Source: Bog-473 sp963743785
Lineage (GTDB): Bacteria > Actinomycetota > Acidimicrobiia > Acidimicrobiales > RAAP-2
Direction: 5' to 3'
Assembly: GCA_963743785.1 (NCBI GenBank)
Contig: CAVURD010000020.1
Coordinates: 1-64,000, forward strand
DNA: 64,000 bases
Position 1 is the first letter of the stretch; each line of letters opens with the position of its first letter. A model generated the notes under the pieces. The model searched no databases, had not been told where the DNA came from, and saw only the letters and a list, made by a program, of their open reading frames with translations. Below are positions 9,513-18,466 of the stretch, piece after piece. A program made the position numbers and the translations under genes.

Positions 9513-9956
9513 GTGGCCACCTACAACCACACGGGTCAAGTCGTCCGTGACCTCGAACGGGCGAAACGCTTCTACCAGGAAGTGTTCGGTTTCAAGTTCT
9601 GGTACGAGATCACGCCTCCCGACGGGCCCACGGCCAAGCTCAGCGGCCTCGCACCCCCGTTGGGAACCACCGCTTCATACCTGACCCTTGATGGCTTTGT
9701 GCTCGAACTCATGCACTACGCCGCCACCGGCGCGACGGCTCCATTCCGGGCCCGCACGATGAACGAACCTGGGCTGACCCACCTTTCGATCTCAGTCGAC
9801 GACGTCCGGGCCACGGCTGAAAAGGTGGCTGAATTCGGTGGAACGATCATCGACGAAACCGATGTCGGAGCCGCAATTTTCGTGAGGGATCCTGACGGCC
9901 AATTGCTCGAGCTCCTGCCGGCCGCATATCGGGGCACGCTTCCGCCCAAGCCCTAG
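9513..9956 (+). CDS. VOC-superfamily protein (glyoxalase/dioxygenase fold)
   Basis: A 147-residue two-module VOC protein. The N-terminal YNHTGQVVRDLERAKRFYQEVFGF and the second module GLTHLSISVDDVRATAEKVAEFGG each supply a histidine, and FVLELM and GQLLELLP supply glutamates, so the usual His/Glu metal site can be formed. VOC members include methylmalonyl-CoA epimerase, lactoylglutathione lyase and extradiol dioxygenases. At this size an epimerase, lyase or hydratase role is more likely than a ring-cleaving dioxygenase, but I cannot assign one. The GTG start has GGGAGG 7 bp upstream. It is translated together with the ferredoxin and precedes the aldehyde dehydrogenase. Confidence 0.84.
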   Translation: MATYNHTGQVVRDLERAKRFYQEVFGFKFWYEITPPDGPTAKLSGLAPPLGTTASYLTLDGFVLELMHYAATGATAPFRARTMNEPGLTHLSISVDDVRATAEKVAEFGGTIIDETDVGAAIFVRDPDGQLLELLPAAYRGTLPPKP

Positions 9957-10105
9957 ATCGAGCACCTCACCGATCGACGTACGTGCGCCGGTTGATTTCT
10001 GCGCCGTAAGGCAGTCTGCTTGGTGGGTAGGTACGCTGGACCCCTGTTCACATGCATCGGAGCCCTTTCTGGCGTCTCCGGGGAGCAAAGAAGGAGAGAA
10101 CCCAA

Positions 10106-11590
10106 TTGACCGTCACCAGTGGGACCGAGGCGCCCCTCCGGCATGCCGACCGATTTTTCATCGATGGCCAGTGGGTCGCGCCGTCGACCGATGCGACATT
10201 CGACGTGATCGACTCGGGTACCGAGCAGGTGTACTTCCAGGTGCCTGAAGCGCAGGAAGCCGATATGGATCGCGCCGTCACGGCTGCTCGGCGCGCCTTC
10301 GACGAGGGGCCCTGGCCCAGAATGACCCACGCCGATCGGGCCGAATTCCTCCGGGGCATTGCCACCGGACTCCGGGATCGAGCCGAGGACATCGGGCAGA
10401 TATGGCCCCGCGAGTCCGGCGCCCTGTATCTCATTGCTCGGCACGGCGCGGCCGGCATTGCCAGCGCATTCGATTTCTATGCCGATCTGGCGCAGACCTT
10501 TCCCTTTGAAGAGAAGGTGCAGCCGTCGATGGGGGAGTTCGGTCTGCTGGTGCGAGAGCCAGTGGGCGTCGTTGGCGCCATCATCCCGTGGAACGCCCCC
10601 ATCGGACTGATCACCTACAAGATCGCGCCGGCCCTGTTGGCCGGATGCACCGTGGTGCTCAAGTGTTCGCCGGAAGCCCCCGGCGATGCCTACGTGGTGG
10701 CAGAGATTGCCGAAGCCATCGGTCTTCCGGCCGGTGTTCTCAACGTCGTGACGGCCGACCGGGAAGTTTCCGAACTGCTGGTGCGAGATGCTCGCGTCGA
10801 CAAGATTACCTTCACGGGATCCACCGCGGCCGGGCAGCGGATCGCCTCGATCTGTGGGGCGCGGATCGCCCGATGCACGCTCGAGCTCGGCGGCAAATCA
10901 GCTGCTCTGATCCTCGATGACATGGACCTCAACCAGGCGGCCGCGACGCTGGCCAAGGCCGAGTGCATGTTGGCCGGGCAGGTGTGCTCGTCACTCACTC
11001 GAATTGTCGTGTCTCGGCAACGTCACGACGAACTGGTGGATGCGCTGGCCGGTGCCTTTTCCCAGGTTCGCGTCGGCAATCCCTTTGACTCGACCACCCA
11101 GATGGGTCCGCTGGTCTCGGGCCGACAGCGAGACCGGGTCGAGGGCTATATCGCCAAAGGCCAGGAGCAAGGTGCCACCTTGGTGACCGGCGGCGGGCGT
11201 CCGAAGGACCTCGACCGCGGCTACTACGTGGAGCCGACCGTCTTCGCCAATGTCGACAATTCCTCGACCATTGCGCAAGAGGAGATATTCGGGCCGGTGT
11301 TGTCCGTGATCCCAGCGGACAACGAAGAGCACGTAGTGGCATTGGCCAATGACACGATCTACGGTCTCAATGCTTCCGTGTTCACGCCCGACGTGGATCG
11401 TGCCCGGCAGGTTGCACGCCGACTCCGGTCCGGGACGGTCGGGCACAATGCCTTCCGCACGGACTTCAGCATCGCCTTCGGTGGATTCAAGCAGTCCGGT
11501 ATCGGCCGGGAAGGTGGGACCGAAGGTCTCCTCCCGTTCCTGGAGACCAAGACCGTGATTCTAGAAGGCGTACCGGACGAATATCGTTGA
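10106..11590 (+). CDS. NAD(P)-dependent aldehyde dehydrogenase
   Basis: A 494-residue ALDH. The nucleotide-binding GSTAAGQRI, the LELGGKSAAL glutamate and the catalytic cysteine in GQVCSSLTR are all present, followed by EEIFGPVLSVIP and a normal C-terminal FGGFKQSGIGREGG. Oxidises an aldehyde to a carboxylic acid, here probably the product of a P450 or alcohol dehydrogenase step. The start is taken as TTG 10106 because AAGGAGA lies 8 bp upstream and the protein then begins TVTSGTEAPLRHADRFFIDGQW; an in-frame ATG at 10052 would add an unusual basic extension. The 150-bp gap before the gene may hold its own promoter. Confidence 0.9.
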   Translation: MTVTSGTEAPLRHADRFFIDGQWVAPSTDATFDVIDSGTEQVYFQVPEAQEADMDRAVTAARRAFDEGPWPRMTHADRAEFLRGIATGLRDRAEDIGQIWPRESGALYLIARHGAAGIASAFDFYADLAQTFPFEEKVQPSMGEFGLLVREPVGVVGAIIPWNAPIGLITYKIAPALLAGCTVVLKCSPEAPGDAYVVAEIAEAIGLPAGVLNVVTADREVSELLVRDARVDKITFTGSTAAGQRIASICGARIARCTLELGGKSAALILDDMDLNQAAATLAKAECMLAGQVCSSLTRIVVSRQRHDELVDALAGAFSQVRVGNPFDSTTQMGPLVSGRQRDRVEGYIAKGQEQGATLVTGGGRPKDLDRGYYVEPTVFANVDNSSTIAQEEIFGPVLSVIPADNEEHVVALANDTIYGLNASVFTPDVDRARQVARRLRSGTVGHNAFRTDFSIAFGGFKQSGIGREGGTEGLLPFLETKTVILEGVPDEYR

Positions 11591-11629
11591 TTCCCGCTCG
11601 GCCCAGAGTGCACTTCGGAATCTCGTGAC

Positions 11630-12655
11630 ATGGACCTGAACCCTTCGGAAGAGCAGCAGCAGCTCATCGACACCTTTGTGGCCTTCTACGCCAAAGAGTC
11701 ACCGATCGACCGCGTCCGCGCCGCCGAACCGACGGGTCACGACGCTGCACTGTGGTCGCACCTCCAAGACATGGGTGCACTCCTGATGGCCGTCGACGAG
11801 GTATCGGGTGGTTGGGGGGCATCGCTCCTCGACCTCGCGCTCGTGGCGGAGCAGCACGGCCGCTACCTTGGGTCCGCCCCTTTGATCGAGGGACAAACCG
11901 CCGCACGGTTGCTGGCGCGAACCGGGAGCGTCGGGGGCGAGCTTCTCGGTACGAGCCTGCACGACGGTCGCCTCGTGACCGTGGCGTTGCACCCTCCGCA
12001 GAACGGTGTACTGGCGATGGTGCCCGCTGGCGCGGTGGCCGATGACGTGGTCTTCCTGGACCAGGGGCGCCTGATGGCCATGGCCATCGGCGGGCGCAGC
12101 CGTTCCGTAGCCAATATTGGTTCCATGCCGGTCGCCGATATCACGATTGCTGCGACGGCCATAGAACTCCTGGCTGGGGAACCAGCACGCACGCTGTTCG
12201 AGTCGGCCCGTGACGAGTGGCTGGTCCTCATGGCCAACGCGCTGGTCGGCATCGGTACCCGTTCAATTGAGATCGGTGTGGAGTACGCCAAGGAGCGGCA
12301 CGCCTTTGGCGTGCCGATAGGTTCGTTTCAGGCGGTGTCGCATGGCTTGGCCGACGCGGCAACGGCGATGGAGGGTGGAACGCTCCTGGCCCGGGAGGCG
12401 GCGTGGGCGGCCGATGAAGACACCGGACGCGCGGCGCAGCTGGCCAATTTTGCCGGCGGATTCTGCACCGAGGCGGCCCGCGAAGCCAGCTACCGCAGCT
12501 TGCACTATCACGGCGGCTACGGATTCATGCTCGAATTCGACATTCAACTGTTCTTCAGGCGCGCCAAGGCATGGCCCGCGGTGTTCGCCGAGCCGTCGCA
12601 GATGTTCGCTCGAGGCGAAATCGACCGGCTCTCAAGGACGCGAACGGGCGGTTGA
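11630..12655 (+). CDS. Acyl-CoA dehydrogenase, short subunit of a heteromeric pair
   Basis: A 341-residue FadE-like protein with the N-terminal helical domain (MDLNPSEEQQQLIDTFVAF), a shortened and divergent middle beta domain, and a C-terminal helical domain with YAKERHAFGVPIGSFQAVSH and HGGYGFMLEFDIQLFFRR. Proteins of this form pair with a longer partner to make the alpha2beta2 acyl-CoA dehydrogenases known from mycobacterial steroid degradation. The partner is almost certainly the next gene, which starts 2 bp after this stop. The acidic residue in FMLEFD is at the place where short subunits often keep the catalytic base (inference from the family). Function: alpha,beta-desaturation of an acyl-CoA using FAD. 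Confidence 0.88.
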   Translation: MDLNPSEEQQQLIDTFVAFYAKESPIDRVRAAEPTGHDAALWSHLQDMGALLMAVDEVSGGWGASLLDLALVAEQHGRYLGSAPLIEGQTAARLLARTGSVGGELLGTSLHDGRLVTVALHPPQNGVLAMVPAGAVADDVVFLDQGRLMAMAIGGRSRSVANIGSMPVADITIAATAIELLAGEPARTLFESARDEWLVLMANALVGIGTRSIEIGVEYAKERHAFGVPIGSFQAVSHGLADAATAMEGGTLLAREAAWAADEDTGRAAQLANFAGGFCTEAAREASYRSLHYHGGYGFMLEFDIQLFFRRAKAWPAVFAEPSQMFARGEIDRLSRTRTGG

Positions 12656-12657
12656 GC

Positions 12658-13824
12658 ATGGATTTTCGCTTGGGCGAAGGCAGCGAGGAAATCCGGAACG
12701 AAGCCAGGCATTTCCTGGACGAGTATCTCACCGAGGATGTGCAGCAAGGGATGCACGAAACCGGCGTCCACCATGACTGGGATTTCCACCGGGCTCGAGT
12801 CGAGCACGGACTCCTCGCCCCGGGATGGCCCGAGGAATTTGGCGGACAGGGCCGTGATGCGCTCGAAGTGTTGGCGTCCGCCGAAGAGTTCCAACGATCT
12901 GGAGCACCCACGTATGGCGTGGGCACGACGATGATGGTGGCCAACGTCATCCGGCACATGGGGACCGAGGAGCAGAAACGGCTGATCTTGCCCCAGGCCT
13001 TGAACGGAGAGATCATCATCGTTCTCGGCTTCACCGAACCGGAGGCCGGATCCGACGTCGCCGCCGTGCAGAGTCGAGCCGTACCCGATGGCGATGAGTG
13101 GCTCATCACGGGGCAGAAAATGTTCACCACCAATGCCCAAGAGGCCGACTATGTCTTCTTGTTGGCCCGCACGAACCCGGAGGTGGCGAAACACAAGGGT
13201 CTCACCACCTTTCTGGTCCCGCTGCGCCAGCCGGGTGTGGAGATTCAGCCGGTGTACACCATGTCCGGTGAGCGAACGAACTTGACGTTCTACTCCGATG
13301 TCCGGGTGAGCGATTCGTTGCGGATCGGCGAAGTCGACGGCGGCTGGCATGTGATGACGGTGGGGCTCACCTTTGAGCGGTCTCTCCCGCAGGGAGGTGA
13401 CTCGACGCGACTCTTGCAGGCCATGGAGCGCTGGGCATTGAATGCGACCGACGCGACTGGGCGGAAGCGTGCAGACGACCCGGTCATCCAGGCCCGCCTG
13501 GGCCGAGCCGCCGCCGAGAATGAAGTCAGCACCCTGCTGGCCCGCCGGTGTGCCTGGGTGCAGTACACCGGCGGGCTGCCCGGGGTCGAAGGGTCGATGG
13601 CCAAATTGTTCTCGTCGGAGGCGCTCACCAGGCAATCGGCTGAGTTCGTCGACATGCTTGGCCCGGACGGCCTCCGTAGCGATGGAGAGGACACAGCCGT
13701 CGAAGGCGGTATAGCCGAGTACCTCTATCGGTTTGCCTTGGGCACAACCACCTACGGCGGCACCAGCGAAGTGCAGCGCAACATCATCGCGCAACGAGGA
13801 CTTGGCCTCCCGAGATCATCGTGA
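12658..13824 (+). CDS. Acyl-CoA dehydrogenase, long subunit of a heteromeric pair
   Basis: A 388-residue protein with a full acyl-CoA dehydrogenase middle domain: GFTEPEAGSDVAAVQSRA, a flavin-contact segment, then ITGQKMFTTNAQEAD. Its C-terminus reads TYGGTSEVQRNIIAQRGLGLP, so the glutamate of the canonical YEGT catalytic motif is glycine. That is typical of one subunit of the heteromeric FadE enzymes and argues that activity needs the preceding short subunit. ATG 12658 follows the upstream stop by 2 bp, although the frame is open further upstream. Expected step: alpha,beta-dehydrogenation of a CoA thioester in a beta-oxidation-like route. Confidence 0.9.
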   Translation: MDFRLGEGSEEIRNEARHFLDEYLTEDVQQGMHETGVHHDWDFHRARVEHGLLAPGWPEEFGGQGRDALEVLASAEEFQRSGAPTYGVGTTMMVANVIRHMGTEEQKRLILPQALNGEIIIVLGFTEPEAGSDVAAVQSRAVPDGDEWLITGQKMFTTNAQEADYVFLLARTNPEVAKHKGLTTFLVPLRQPGVEIQPVYTMSGERTNLTFYSDVRVSDSLRIGEVDGGWHVMTVGLTFERSLPQGGDSTRLLQAMERWALNATDATGRKRADDPVIQARLGRAAAENEVSTLLARRCAWVQYTGGLPGVEGSMAKLFSSEALTRQSAEFVDMLGPDGLRSDGEDTAVEGGIAEYLYRFALGTTTYGGTSEVQRNIIAQRGLGLPRSS

Positions 13825-13878
13825 GTGCCGCGGGACGGGAACGGGAGTCCGAGTGGCAACCCTGACAAGAAGAGATCG

Positions 13879-15375
13879 ATGACCTCTGCCCTCAGTGACG
13901 TCGGCGTGCCGTTTGGGACAAAGCTTCACCAGACGGCGATGGGCATGCCGGACAGTCCTGCCATCATTTTCGCGGCTCAAGACGGGAGCGAGCGCATCGT
14001 CACCTTTGGCGAGGTTGATGATCGTTCGACCCAGCTGGCCCGGGTGTTGGTGGGGGAGGGACTCACGCTGGGTGATTTCGTGGCGATCGCTCTGCCGAAC
14101 GGGCCGGAACACCTCATCGCATCGTTCGCCGGATGGAAGATCGGCGCCGTCGTCATACCGATGCGGTCGGACCTGCCCGATTGGGAGCGTGCACGCGTTC
14201 TTACCGCAATTGATGCCCGCATGACCATCGACAGTGGGCACCAGGGTCTCTTTGCGGCGGCCGTATCCGCGTCGACCGAACCACTTCCCGAGGTCACCGC
14301 GCCTCATGCGTGGGGTATCTGTAGCTCCGGTTCGACTGGGGCGCCGAAGGTCATTGTGATGAAAGATCCCGGTCGATATATCGAGGGTTCGAAGGTGGCC
14401 ATGGTGGTGGAGTCCTACGGCGAGCTGCCCCAGCCCCAGCGCGTGCTCGTGCCCGCCCCGCTCTACCATTCCAATGGTTTCATGGCGACCAGAAACCTGA
14501 TGTCGGGAGTCGAGTTCGTACTGCTCGAGAAGTTCGATGCGTCACGCGTGCTCGATCTGATTGAGCGACATCGCGTCACCGGCTTCGTCGGGGCGACACC
14601 TATGCTCCAAAGGCTGGTGCAAGTACCCGATATTGATCAGCGTGACTTGTCGTCGCTCGATTGGGTGCAGCAGGGGGCCTCTCCGTTGCCGGTGTGGCTT
14701 GGTCGCCGCTGGTGCGATTTGGTCGGCCCGGAGCACTTCTATGTGAGCTACGGCGCGTCCGAGCGGCATGGTCTCGTATGTTGCCGCGGCGATGAATGGC
14801 TGGAGCACATCGGGACGGTTGGGCGCTGCTATCCCGACACCGACATGGTCATTCTGGCCGACGATGGGGCTCAACTGCCGGCGGGCGAAATCGGCGCGAT
14901 TTACTTGCGCCGGACCACGGGCCCCGGTGCGGCCTATCGGGGTGCGGACGTGTCACCCCTCGCCGCCACCGAGGATGGGTACGTCACCGTCGGCGATATG
15001 GGTTCGGTGGATGCAGACGGCTACCTCTACATAGCCGATCGGCGCGTCGACATGATCGTGACCGGCGGCGCCAACGTGTTCCCGGCCGAAGTCGAAGCGG
15101 CACTGAGCGAGCACCCTGCCGTCGCGGACGTCATTGTCATCGGCCTGCGGGACGAAGAATGGGGCCGTCGGGTCCATGCCATTGTCCAAGCAACTGATCC
15201 CGGCCACCCTCCTGAGGCGGCCGACGTCATCACCTTCGCCAAGTCTCGATTGGCGGCCTACAAGGTGCCCAAGTCGGTTGAGTTCGTCAGGCTCATTCCA
15301 AGGAACGACGCCATGAAATTCAACCGGGCTGCTCTGACCGAAGAACGTGACGGACCCGACGGCCCGACGCCCTAG
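13879..15375 (+). CDS. AMP-forming acyl-CoA synthetase (ANL superfamily)
   Basis: A 498-residue adenylate-forming ligase. CSSGSTGAPKVIV is the phosphate loop, YGASERHG corresponds to the adenine-binding motif, VGDMGSVDADGYLYIADRRVDM carries the ribose-binding aspartate and hinge, and a lysine in NDAMKFNR is near the usual catalytic-lysine place. Activates a carboxylate to its CoA thioester with ATP, probably for the acyl-CoA dehydrogenase pair just upstream. ATG 13879 gives MTSALSDVG; the frame is open upstream to 13825 without family sequence. The stop shares the tetranucleotide CTAG with the stop of the facing crotonase gene. Confidence 0.9.
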   Translation: MTSALSDVGVPFGTKLHQTAMGMPDSPAIIFAAQDGSERIVTFGEVDDRSTQLARVLVGEGLTLGDFVAIALPNGPEHLIASFAGWKIGAVVIPMRSDLPDWERARVLTAIDARMTIDSGHQGLFAAAVSASTEPLPEVTAPHAWGICSSGSTGAPKVIVMKDPGRYIEGSKVAMVVESYGELPQPQRVLVPAPLYHSNGFMATRNLMSGVEFVLLEKFDASRVLDLIERHRVTGFVGATPMLQRLVQVPDIDQRDLSSLDWVQQGASPLPVWLGRRWCDLVGPEHFYVSYGASERHGLVCCRGDEWLEHIGTVGRCYPDTDMVILADDGAQLPAGEIGAIYLRRTTGPGAAYRGADVSPLAATEDGYVTVGDMGSVDADGYLYIADRRVDMIVTGGANVFPAEVEAALSEHPAVADVIVIGLRDEEWGRRVHAIVQATDPGHPPEAADVITFAKSRLAAYKVPKSVEFVRLIPRNDAMKFNRAALTEERDGPDGPTP

Positions 15376-16166
15376 CGAATGGTTGGTGGTTCGGCTTTTC
15401 GATTGCTGAATGCTTCTTCGCTGCCCTTGAGGGAGGCAGCACTCCACGAGAGGTTGAGGAACATGTTGCCCAGCTCCGTCACCTGACTCGTGGGCATGTC
15501 CCGCGAGGCCCACACCGTCCGGAGGGAGGCCTGCACGGCTGCCGCTGGTTGCGAGGCGATCACCGTGGCGACCCGACGGGCGGTCGAAGCCAACTCCTCG
15601 GCCGGTACGACTTGGGTCACCAGGCCAATCGTCTCGGCTCGAGCAGCCGAAATGCGCTCATGACTTCCCATGAGGGTCATCCGCATAACCTCGCCAAACG
15701 GCATACGGGAGGACATCAAGGCCGGTTCAAAGACCGCCGGCATACCGTACGTGACATGGGGATCGAAAAAGGTGGCGTGTTCCGCCGCAATGATGAAATC
15801 GACCTGCCCGAGGAGGTAGAAGGCTCCGCCACAGGCCATGCCGTTGACGGCAGCAATGACGGGCTTCCAGAGACCTTGGCTGCGGGGACCAATGCTGCGG
15901 CCGGGATCCTCGTACGTAAACGGGTCGAAGTCGAAGGCGACCTCGCTGGAAGGCATGTCGCTTCGGTCCATCCCGGTACAAAAGGCCCGGTCCCCGGCCC
16001 CGGTGAGGACAATCGCCCGCACGTCCTCGTTGGTCCTCAGGTTCCGCCAGACCCGGCCCAGCTCCTCCTGCATGGCCTCGTTGAACGCGTTGTGGACGTC
16101 CGGTCGGTTGAGAGTGACGACAGCAATGCCGTCGGATTCCTCATACAAGAGCGTCTCGAAACTCAC
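15372..16166 (-). CDS. Crotonase-superfamily protein without the usual catalytic glutamates
   Basis: A 264-residue enoyl-CoA hydratase/isomerase-fold protein: VVTLNRPDVHNAFN, the oxyanion-hole GAGDRAFCTGMD, and VNGMACGGAFYLLGQVD. The two glutamates that activate water in true enoyl-CoA hydratase are replaced: the first falls on Tyr in GGAFYLLG, the second on His in DPHVTYG. It may therefore catalyse isomerisation, C-C hydrolysis or another crotonase reaction. GTG 16166 was chosen because the product then begins SFETLLYEE exactly like its paralogue at 18467, with GGAAGG just upstream. It converges on the ligase (stops overlap) and diverges from the thioesterase. Confidence 0.88.
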   Translation of the reverse strand: MSFETLLYEESDGIAVVTLNRPDVHNAFNEAMQEELGRVWRNLRTNEDVRAIVLTGAGDRAFCTGMDRSDMPSSEVAFDFDPFTYEDPGRSIGPRSQGLWKPVIAAVNGMACGGAFYLLGQVDFIIAAEHATFFDPHVTYGMPAVFEPALMSSRMPFGEVMRMTLMGSHERISAARAETIGLVTQVVPAEELASTARRVATVIASQPAAAVQASLRTVWASRDMPTSQVTELGNMFLNLSWSAASLKGSEEAFSNRKAEPPTIR

Positions 16167-16279
16167 GCGTTCCTTCCTCTCGGTCAGCCTCTGCATCGGC
16201 GGATCGGTCCTAGACTCAACCGGAATTGGTGACACTATTCTACGCTCGATCGCAGCACGTAACCCGAGAAGGCACCCTC

Positions 16280-17113
16280 ATGGCAGATCTGCAGGAACTA
16301 CTCGATGTCCTCGAAATGCGCCCGACCGGTGAGCGGTCGTATGAAGCGGGAAGTATCTCTTTTGGCGGCGGCCCAACCGTCTTCGGTGGTCAGCTCATGG
16401 CCCAGGCCATCGTGGCTGGGGCGTCGATCGATCCGAGCAAGGAAGTCCGGTCCCTCCACACTGTCTTCGCGCGACCGGCCCAGGTGCATCTGCCCCTGGA
16501 GGTATCGATCGACGTGCTCCAGTCCGGTCGAACCTTTGCCAGCGCGTCGGTGGCTTTTCGGCAGGGAGACAAGGAGTGCGCCCGATCCATGATCCTCCTG
16601 GGGTCAATCGAACCGGACCTCCTTCGTCATCAGCCGTCGGCTCCTACGGTCATTCCTCCCGCCGACGCCCAGCAGGTGACCCACGGTCCTGCGTACTGGG
16701 AAGTGCGGATGGAGGAGGGGATCGATCTCAACGATCCGGAGGTGACGGGTCCACCCGAACTCACCGTATGGACCCGCTTCCCGGGCGCGTCGACGAGGCA
16801 GACAGTGTCCCGCGCTCTCCTGGCCTTCGCCACCGACGGCTTTCTCATCGCTACTGCCATGCGACCGCACCCAGGAATAGGGCAGTCCATGGCCCATGTC
16901 AGTGTGGCCACCACGGTGGTCACGCACACGTTGGCGTTTCATGAGGATGTCAATGCCGCCGAGTGGCTCACGCTGCGAATGGCCAGTCCCTACGCCGGTC
17001 ACGGATCCAGCTACGGGAGGGGCGAGGTATTCGACCCACGGGGTCTCCATGTTGCGTCGTTCGTGCAGGAAAACATGATCCGCAATGTCCCGGCCCCGAA
17101 GGCACCGGCCTGA
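16280..17113 (+). CDS. TesB-like acyl-CoA thioesterase (double hotdog)
   Basis: A 277-residue double-hotdog thioesterase. The first half has the signature GGGPTVFGGQLMAQAIVAG and the ARPAQVHLPLEVSIDVLQSGRTF strand pattern. The second half has MAHVSVATTVVTHTLAFHED and a final SSYGRGEVFDPRGLHVASFVQENMIR, where TesB-type enzymes have their glutamine and partner residues. Hydrolyses acyl-CoA to acid plus CoA, probably relieving CoA sequestration or ending a side route. ATG 16280 has GAGAAGG about 7 bp upstream. It is divergent from the crotonase at 15372-16166; GGTGACACTATTCT at about 16229-16241 is a possible -10 region. Confidence 0.85.
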   Translation: MADLQELLDVLEMRPTGERSYEAGSISFGGGPTVFGGQLMAQAIVAGASIDPSKEVRSLHTVFARPAQVHLPLEVSIDVLQSGRTFASASVAFRQGDKECARSMILLGSIEPDLLRHQPSAPTVIPPADAQQVTHGPAYWEVRMEEGIDLNDPEVTGPPELTVWTRFPGASTRQTVSRALLAFATDGFLIATAMRPHPGIGQSMAHVSVATTVVTHTLAFHEDVNAAEWLTLRMASPYAGHGSSYGRGEVFDPRGLHVASFVQENMIRNVPAPKAPA

Positions 17114-17160
17114 CCAACCGCGCAGCACTACGATCCCGTGTCCGGCGCTGGCGTAGCGAG

Positions 17161-18075
17161 CTACTGCGGTGCGTCCGCCCTTACCTTGTCTTTGAGAGAC
17201 GGAACGATGGGAGGAGCGGACTTCCAGTTAGGCACACCCGAATCCTCCTTGGCGATGGGGTAGTGATCGTCGTTGATCTCAGCCCAGTGGGAGTGGTTCA
17301 GTTCGTGAAGCGTGAAGCAGGCGTTGAGCGAGTTGAAGAAGCCTTGATTGTCCTGGGTTTGATTCACTGACTCCTTGATCATGAGTGCGGCCATGGTGGG
17401 CACCTTGGCGATCCGGCGGGCGAATTCCAACGTGCGGACGGCCAATTCGCCGGCCGGGAACACCTTGCTCACCATGCCCAAAGCGTGTGCTTCGTGAATG
17501 TCGATGGAGTCACCAGTCAGCATGAGCTCCTTGGTTTTGCGGGCCCCGAATTCCCACGGGTGGGCGAAGTACTCCATGCCGCACATGCCCAGGCGTGTCC
17601 CGACTACGTCGGCAAAGTGGACATCGTCTGCCCCGACAATCAGGTCGCAGGCCCACATGAGCATGAGGCCGGCTGAATACACGTCCCCATGCACCTGGGC
17701 GATGGTGATCTTGCGGAGATTGCGCCAGCGCCGGGTGTTCTCGAAGAAGTAGTGCCACTCCTGCAGCATGCGGGCCTCGGTGCCAAGCCGGGTGCCGCCG
17801 TTCGTCACGCTGGACGGATGCGGATTCTCGCCGCCTCGCATCTCCGCCATCGCCACCTTGGAGCCCAAATCGTGTCCCGATGAGAACATGAGGCCCTCGC
17901 CACTGAGGATGACCACCCGCACCTTGTCGTCCGCCTCGGCAGCCAGGAAGGCATCGTTCAATTCGACCAACATGCCCCGGTTCTGTGCGTTTCGTGCTTC
18001 GGGGCGATTCAAGATGATGCGAACGATCTCCCCATCGTCCTGAGGTTCGTACTTGACGAATTTGTACTCAGTCAT
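17161..18075 (-). CDS. Crotonase-superfamily protein (enoyl-CoA hydratase-like, atypical active site)
   Basis: A 304-residue crotonase-fold protein: IILNRPEARNAQNRGML, the oxyanion-hole FSSGHDLGSK, VHGDVYSAGLMLMWACDL and a C-terminal helical extension with Trp, His and Asn (HELNHSHWAEIND). At the first catalytic-glutamate place it has a hydrophobic residue (SAGLMLMW), and the second region reads HFADVVG with Asp. It is thus not a standard hydratase, though the CoA-binding frame is intact. ATG 18075 lies 5 bp from GGAGGGG on the minus strand; longer readings upstream are not family-like. The gene faces the thioesterase end-on and is divergent from the next crotonase. Confidence 0.86.
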   Translation of the reverse strand: MTEYKFVKYEPQDDGEIVRIILNRPEARNAQNRGMLVELNDAFLAAEADDKVRVVILSGEGLMFSSGHDLGSKVAMAEMRGGENPHPSSVTNGGTRLGTEARMLQEWHYFFENTRRWRNLRKITIAQVHGDVYSAGLMLMWACDLIVGADDVHFADVVGTRLGMCGMEYFAHPWEFGARKTKELMLTGDSIDIHEAHALGMVSKVFPAGELAVRTLEFARRIAKVPTMAALMIKESVNQTQDNQGFFNSLNACFTLHELNHSHWAEINDDHYPIAKEDSGVPNWKSAPPIVPSLKDKVRADAPQ

Positions 18076-18466
18076 GTCCCCTCCGGGTCTCAATGTGGCC
18101 GATTCCGTTTCCGGCAGCGTCGTTGTCAGGGCGATAACCCTACTTTTATTCCAGGTGAATTGCATTCTGGTAGCCGGCTCGGACCGGCGTCCGTCACGCG
18201 CCGCGCCGGGGATCAACGAGGGAAAAACATACGCGACAGAGGGGTCCGCGGAGGGGCGGCACCACACCACTGGGCTGCTGACACGGCTGGCCCGTCGCCG
18301 ATTGGCGTGTCGGCGTTGGCGTCGTCGTGCCGTGACCATCGGATACGTGGATGCCGGCGCCGAGGGCACGTGACCCCAGAAACCGACACAGCGGTGGCAG
18401 CTAATGTGGCTCGGCCAGCACCGAGTGACGGCCAGCGACGACGTGGAGCAGCGAAAGGGGTCTTCC
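18076..18466. other. Intergenic divergent promoter region between two crotonase genes
   Basis: About 390 bp without a convincing gene. The part nearest the minus-strand gene contains an AT-richer patch near 18138-18168 (ACTTTTATTCC then GAATTGCATTCT) that probably holds the leftward promoter and includes an imperfect copy of the recurring 13-bp inverted repeat. The right part is GC-rich, with short open frames that look like noise. A purine tract (GCGAAAGGGG) before 18467 serves as ribosome-binding region for the rightward gene. Confidence 0.5.
18156..18168. promoter_or_regulatory. Imperfect copy of the recurring RRAA-N5-TTCT inverted repeat
   Basis: TGAA-TTGCA-TTCT, one mismatch to the (A/G)(A/G)AA-N5-TTCT pattern found at other promoters in this window. 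It lies about 80 bp upstream of the leftward crotonase start. A regulatory role is inferred from recurrence only. Confidence 0.35.
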
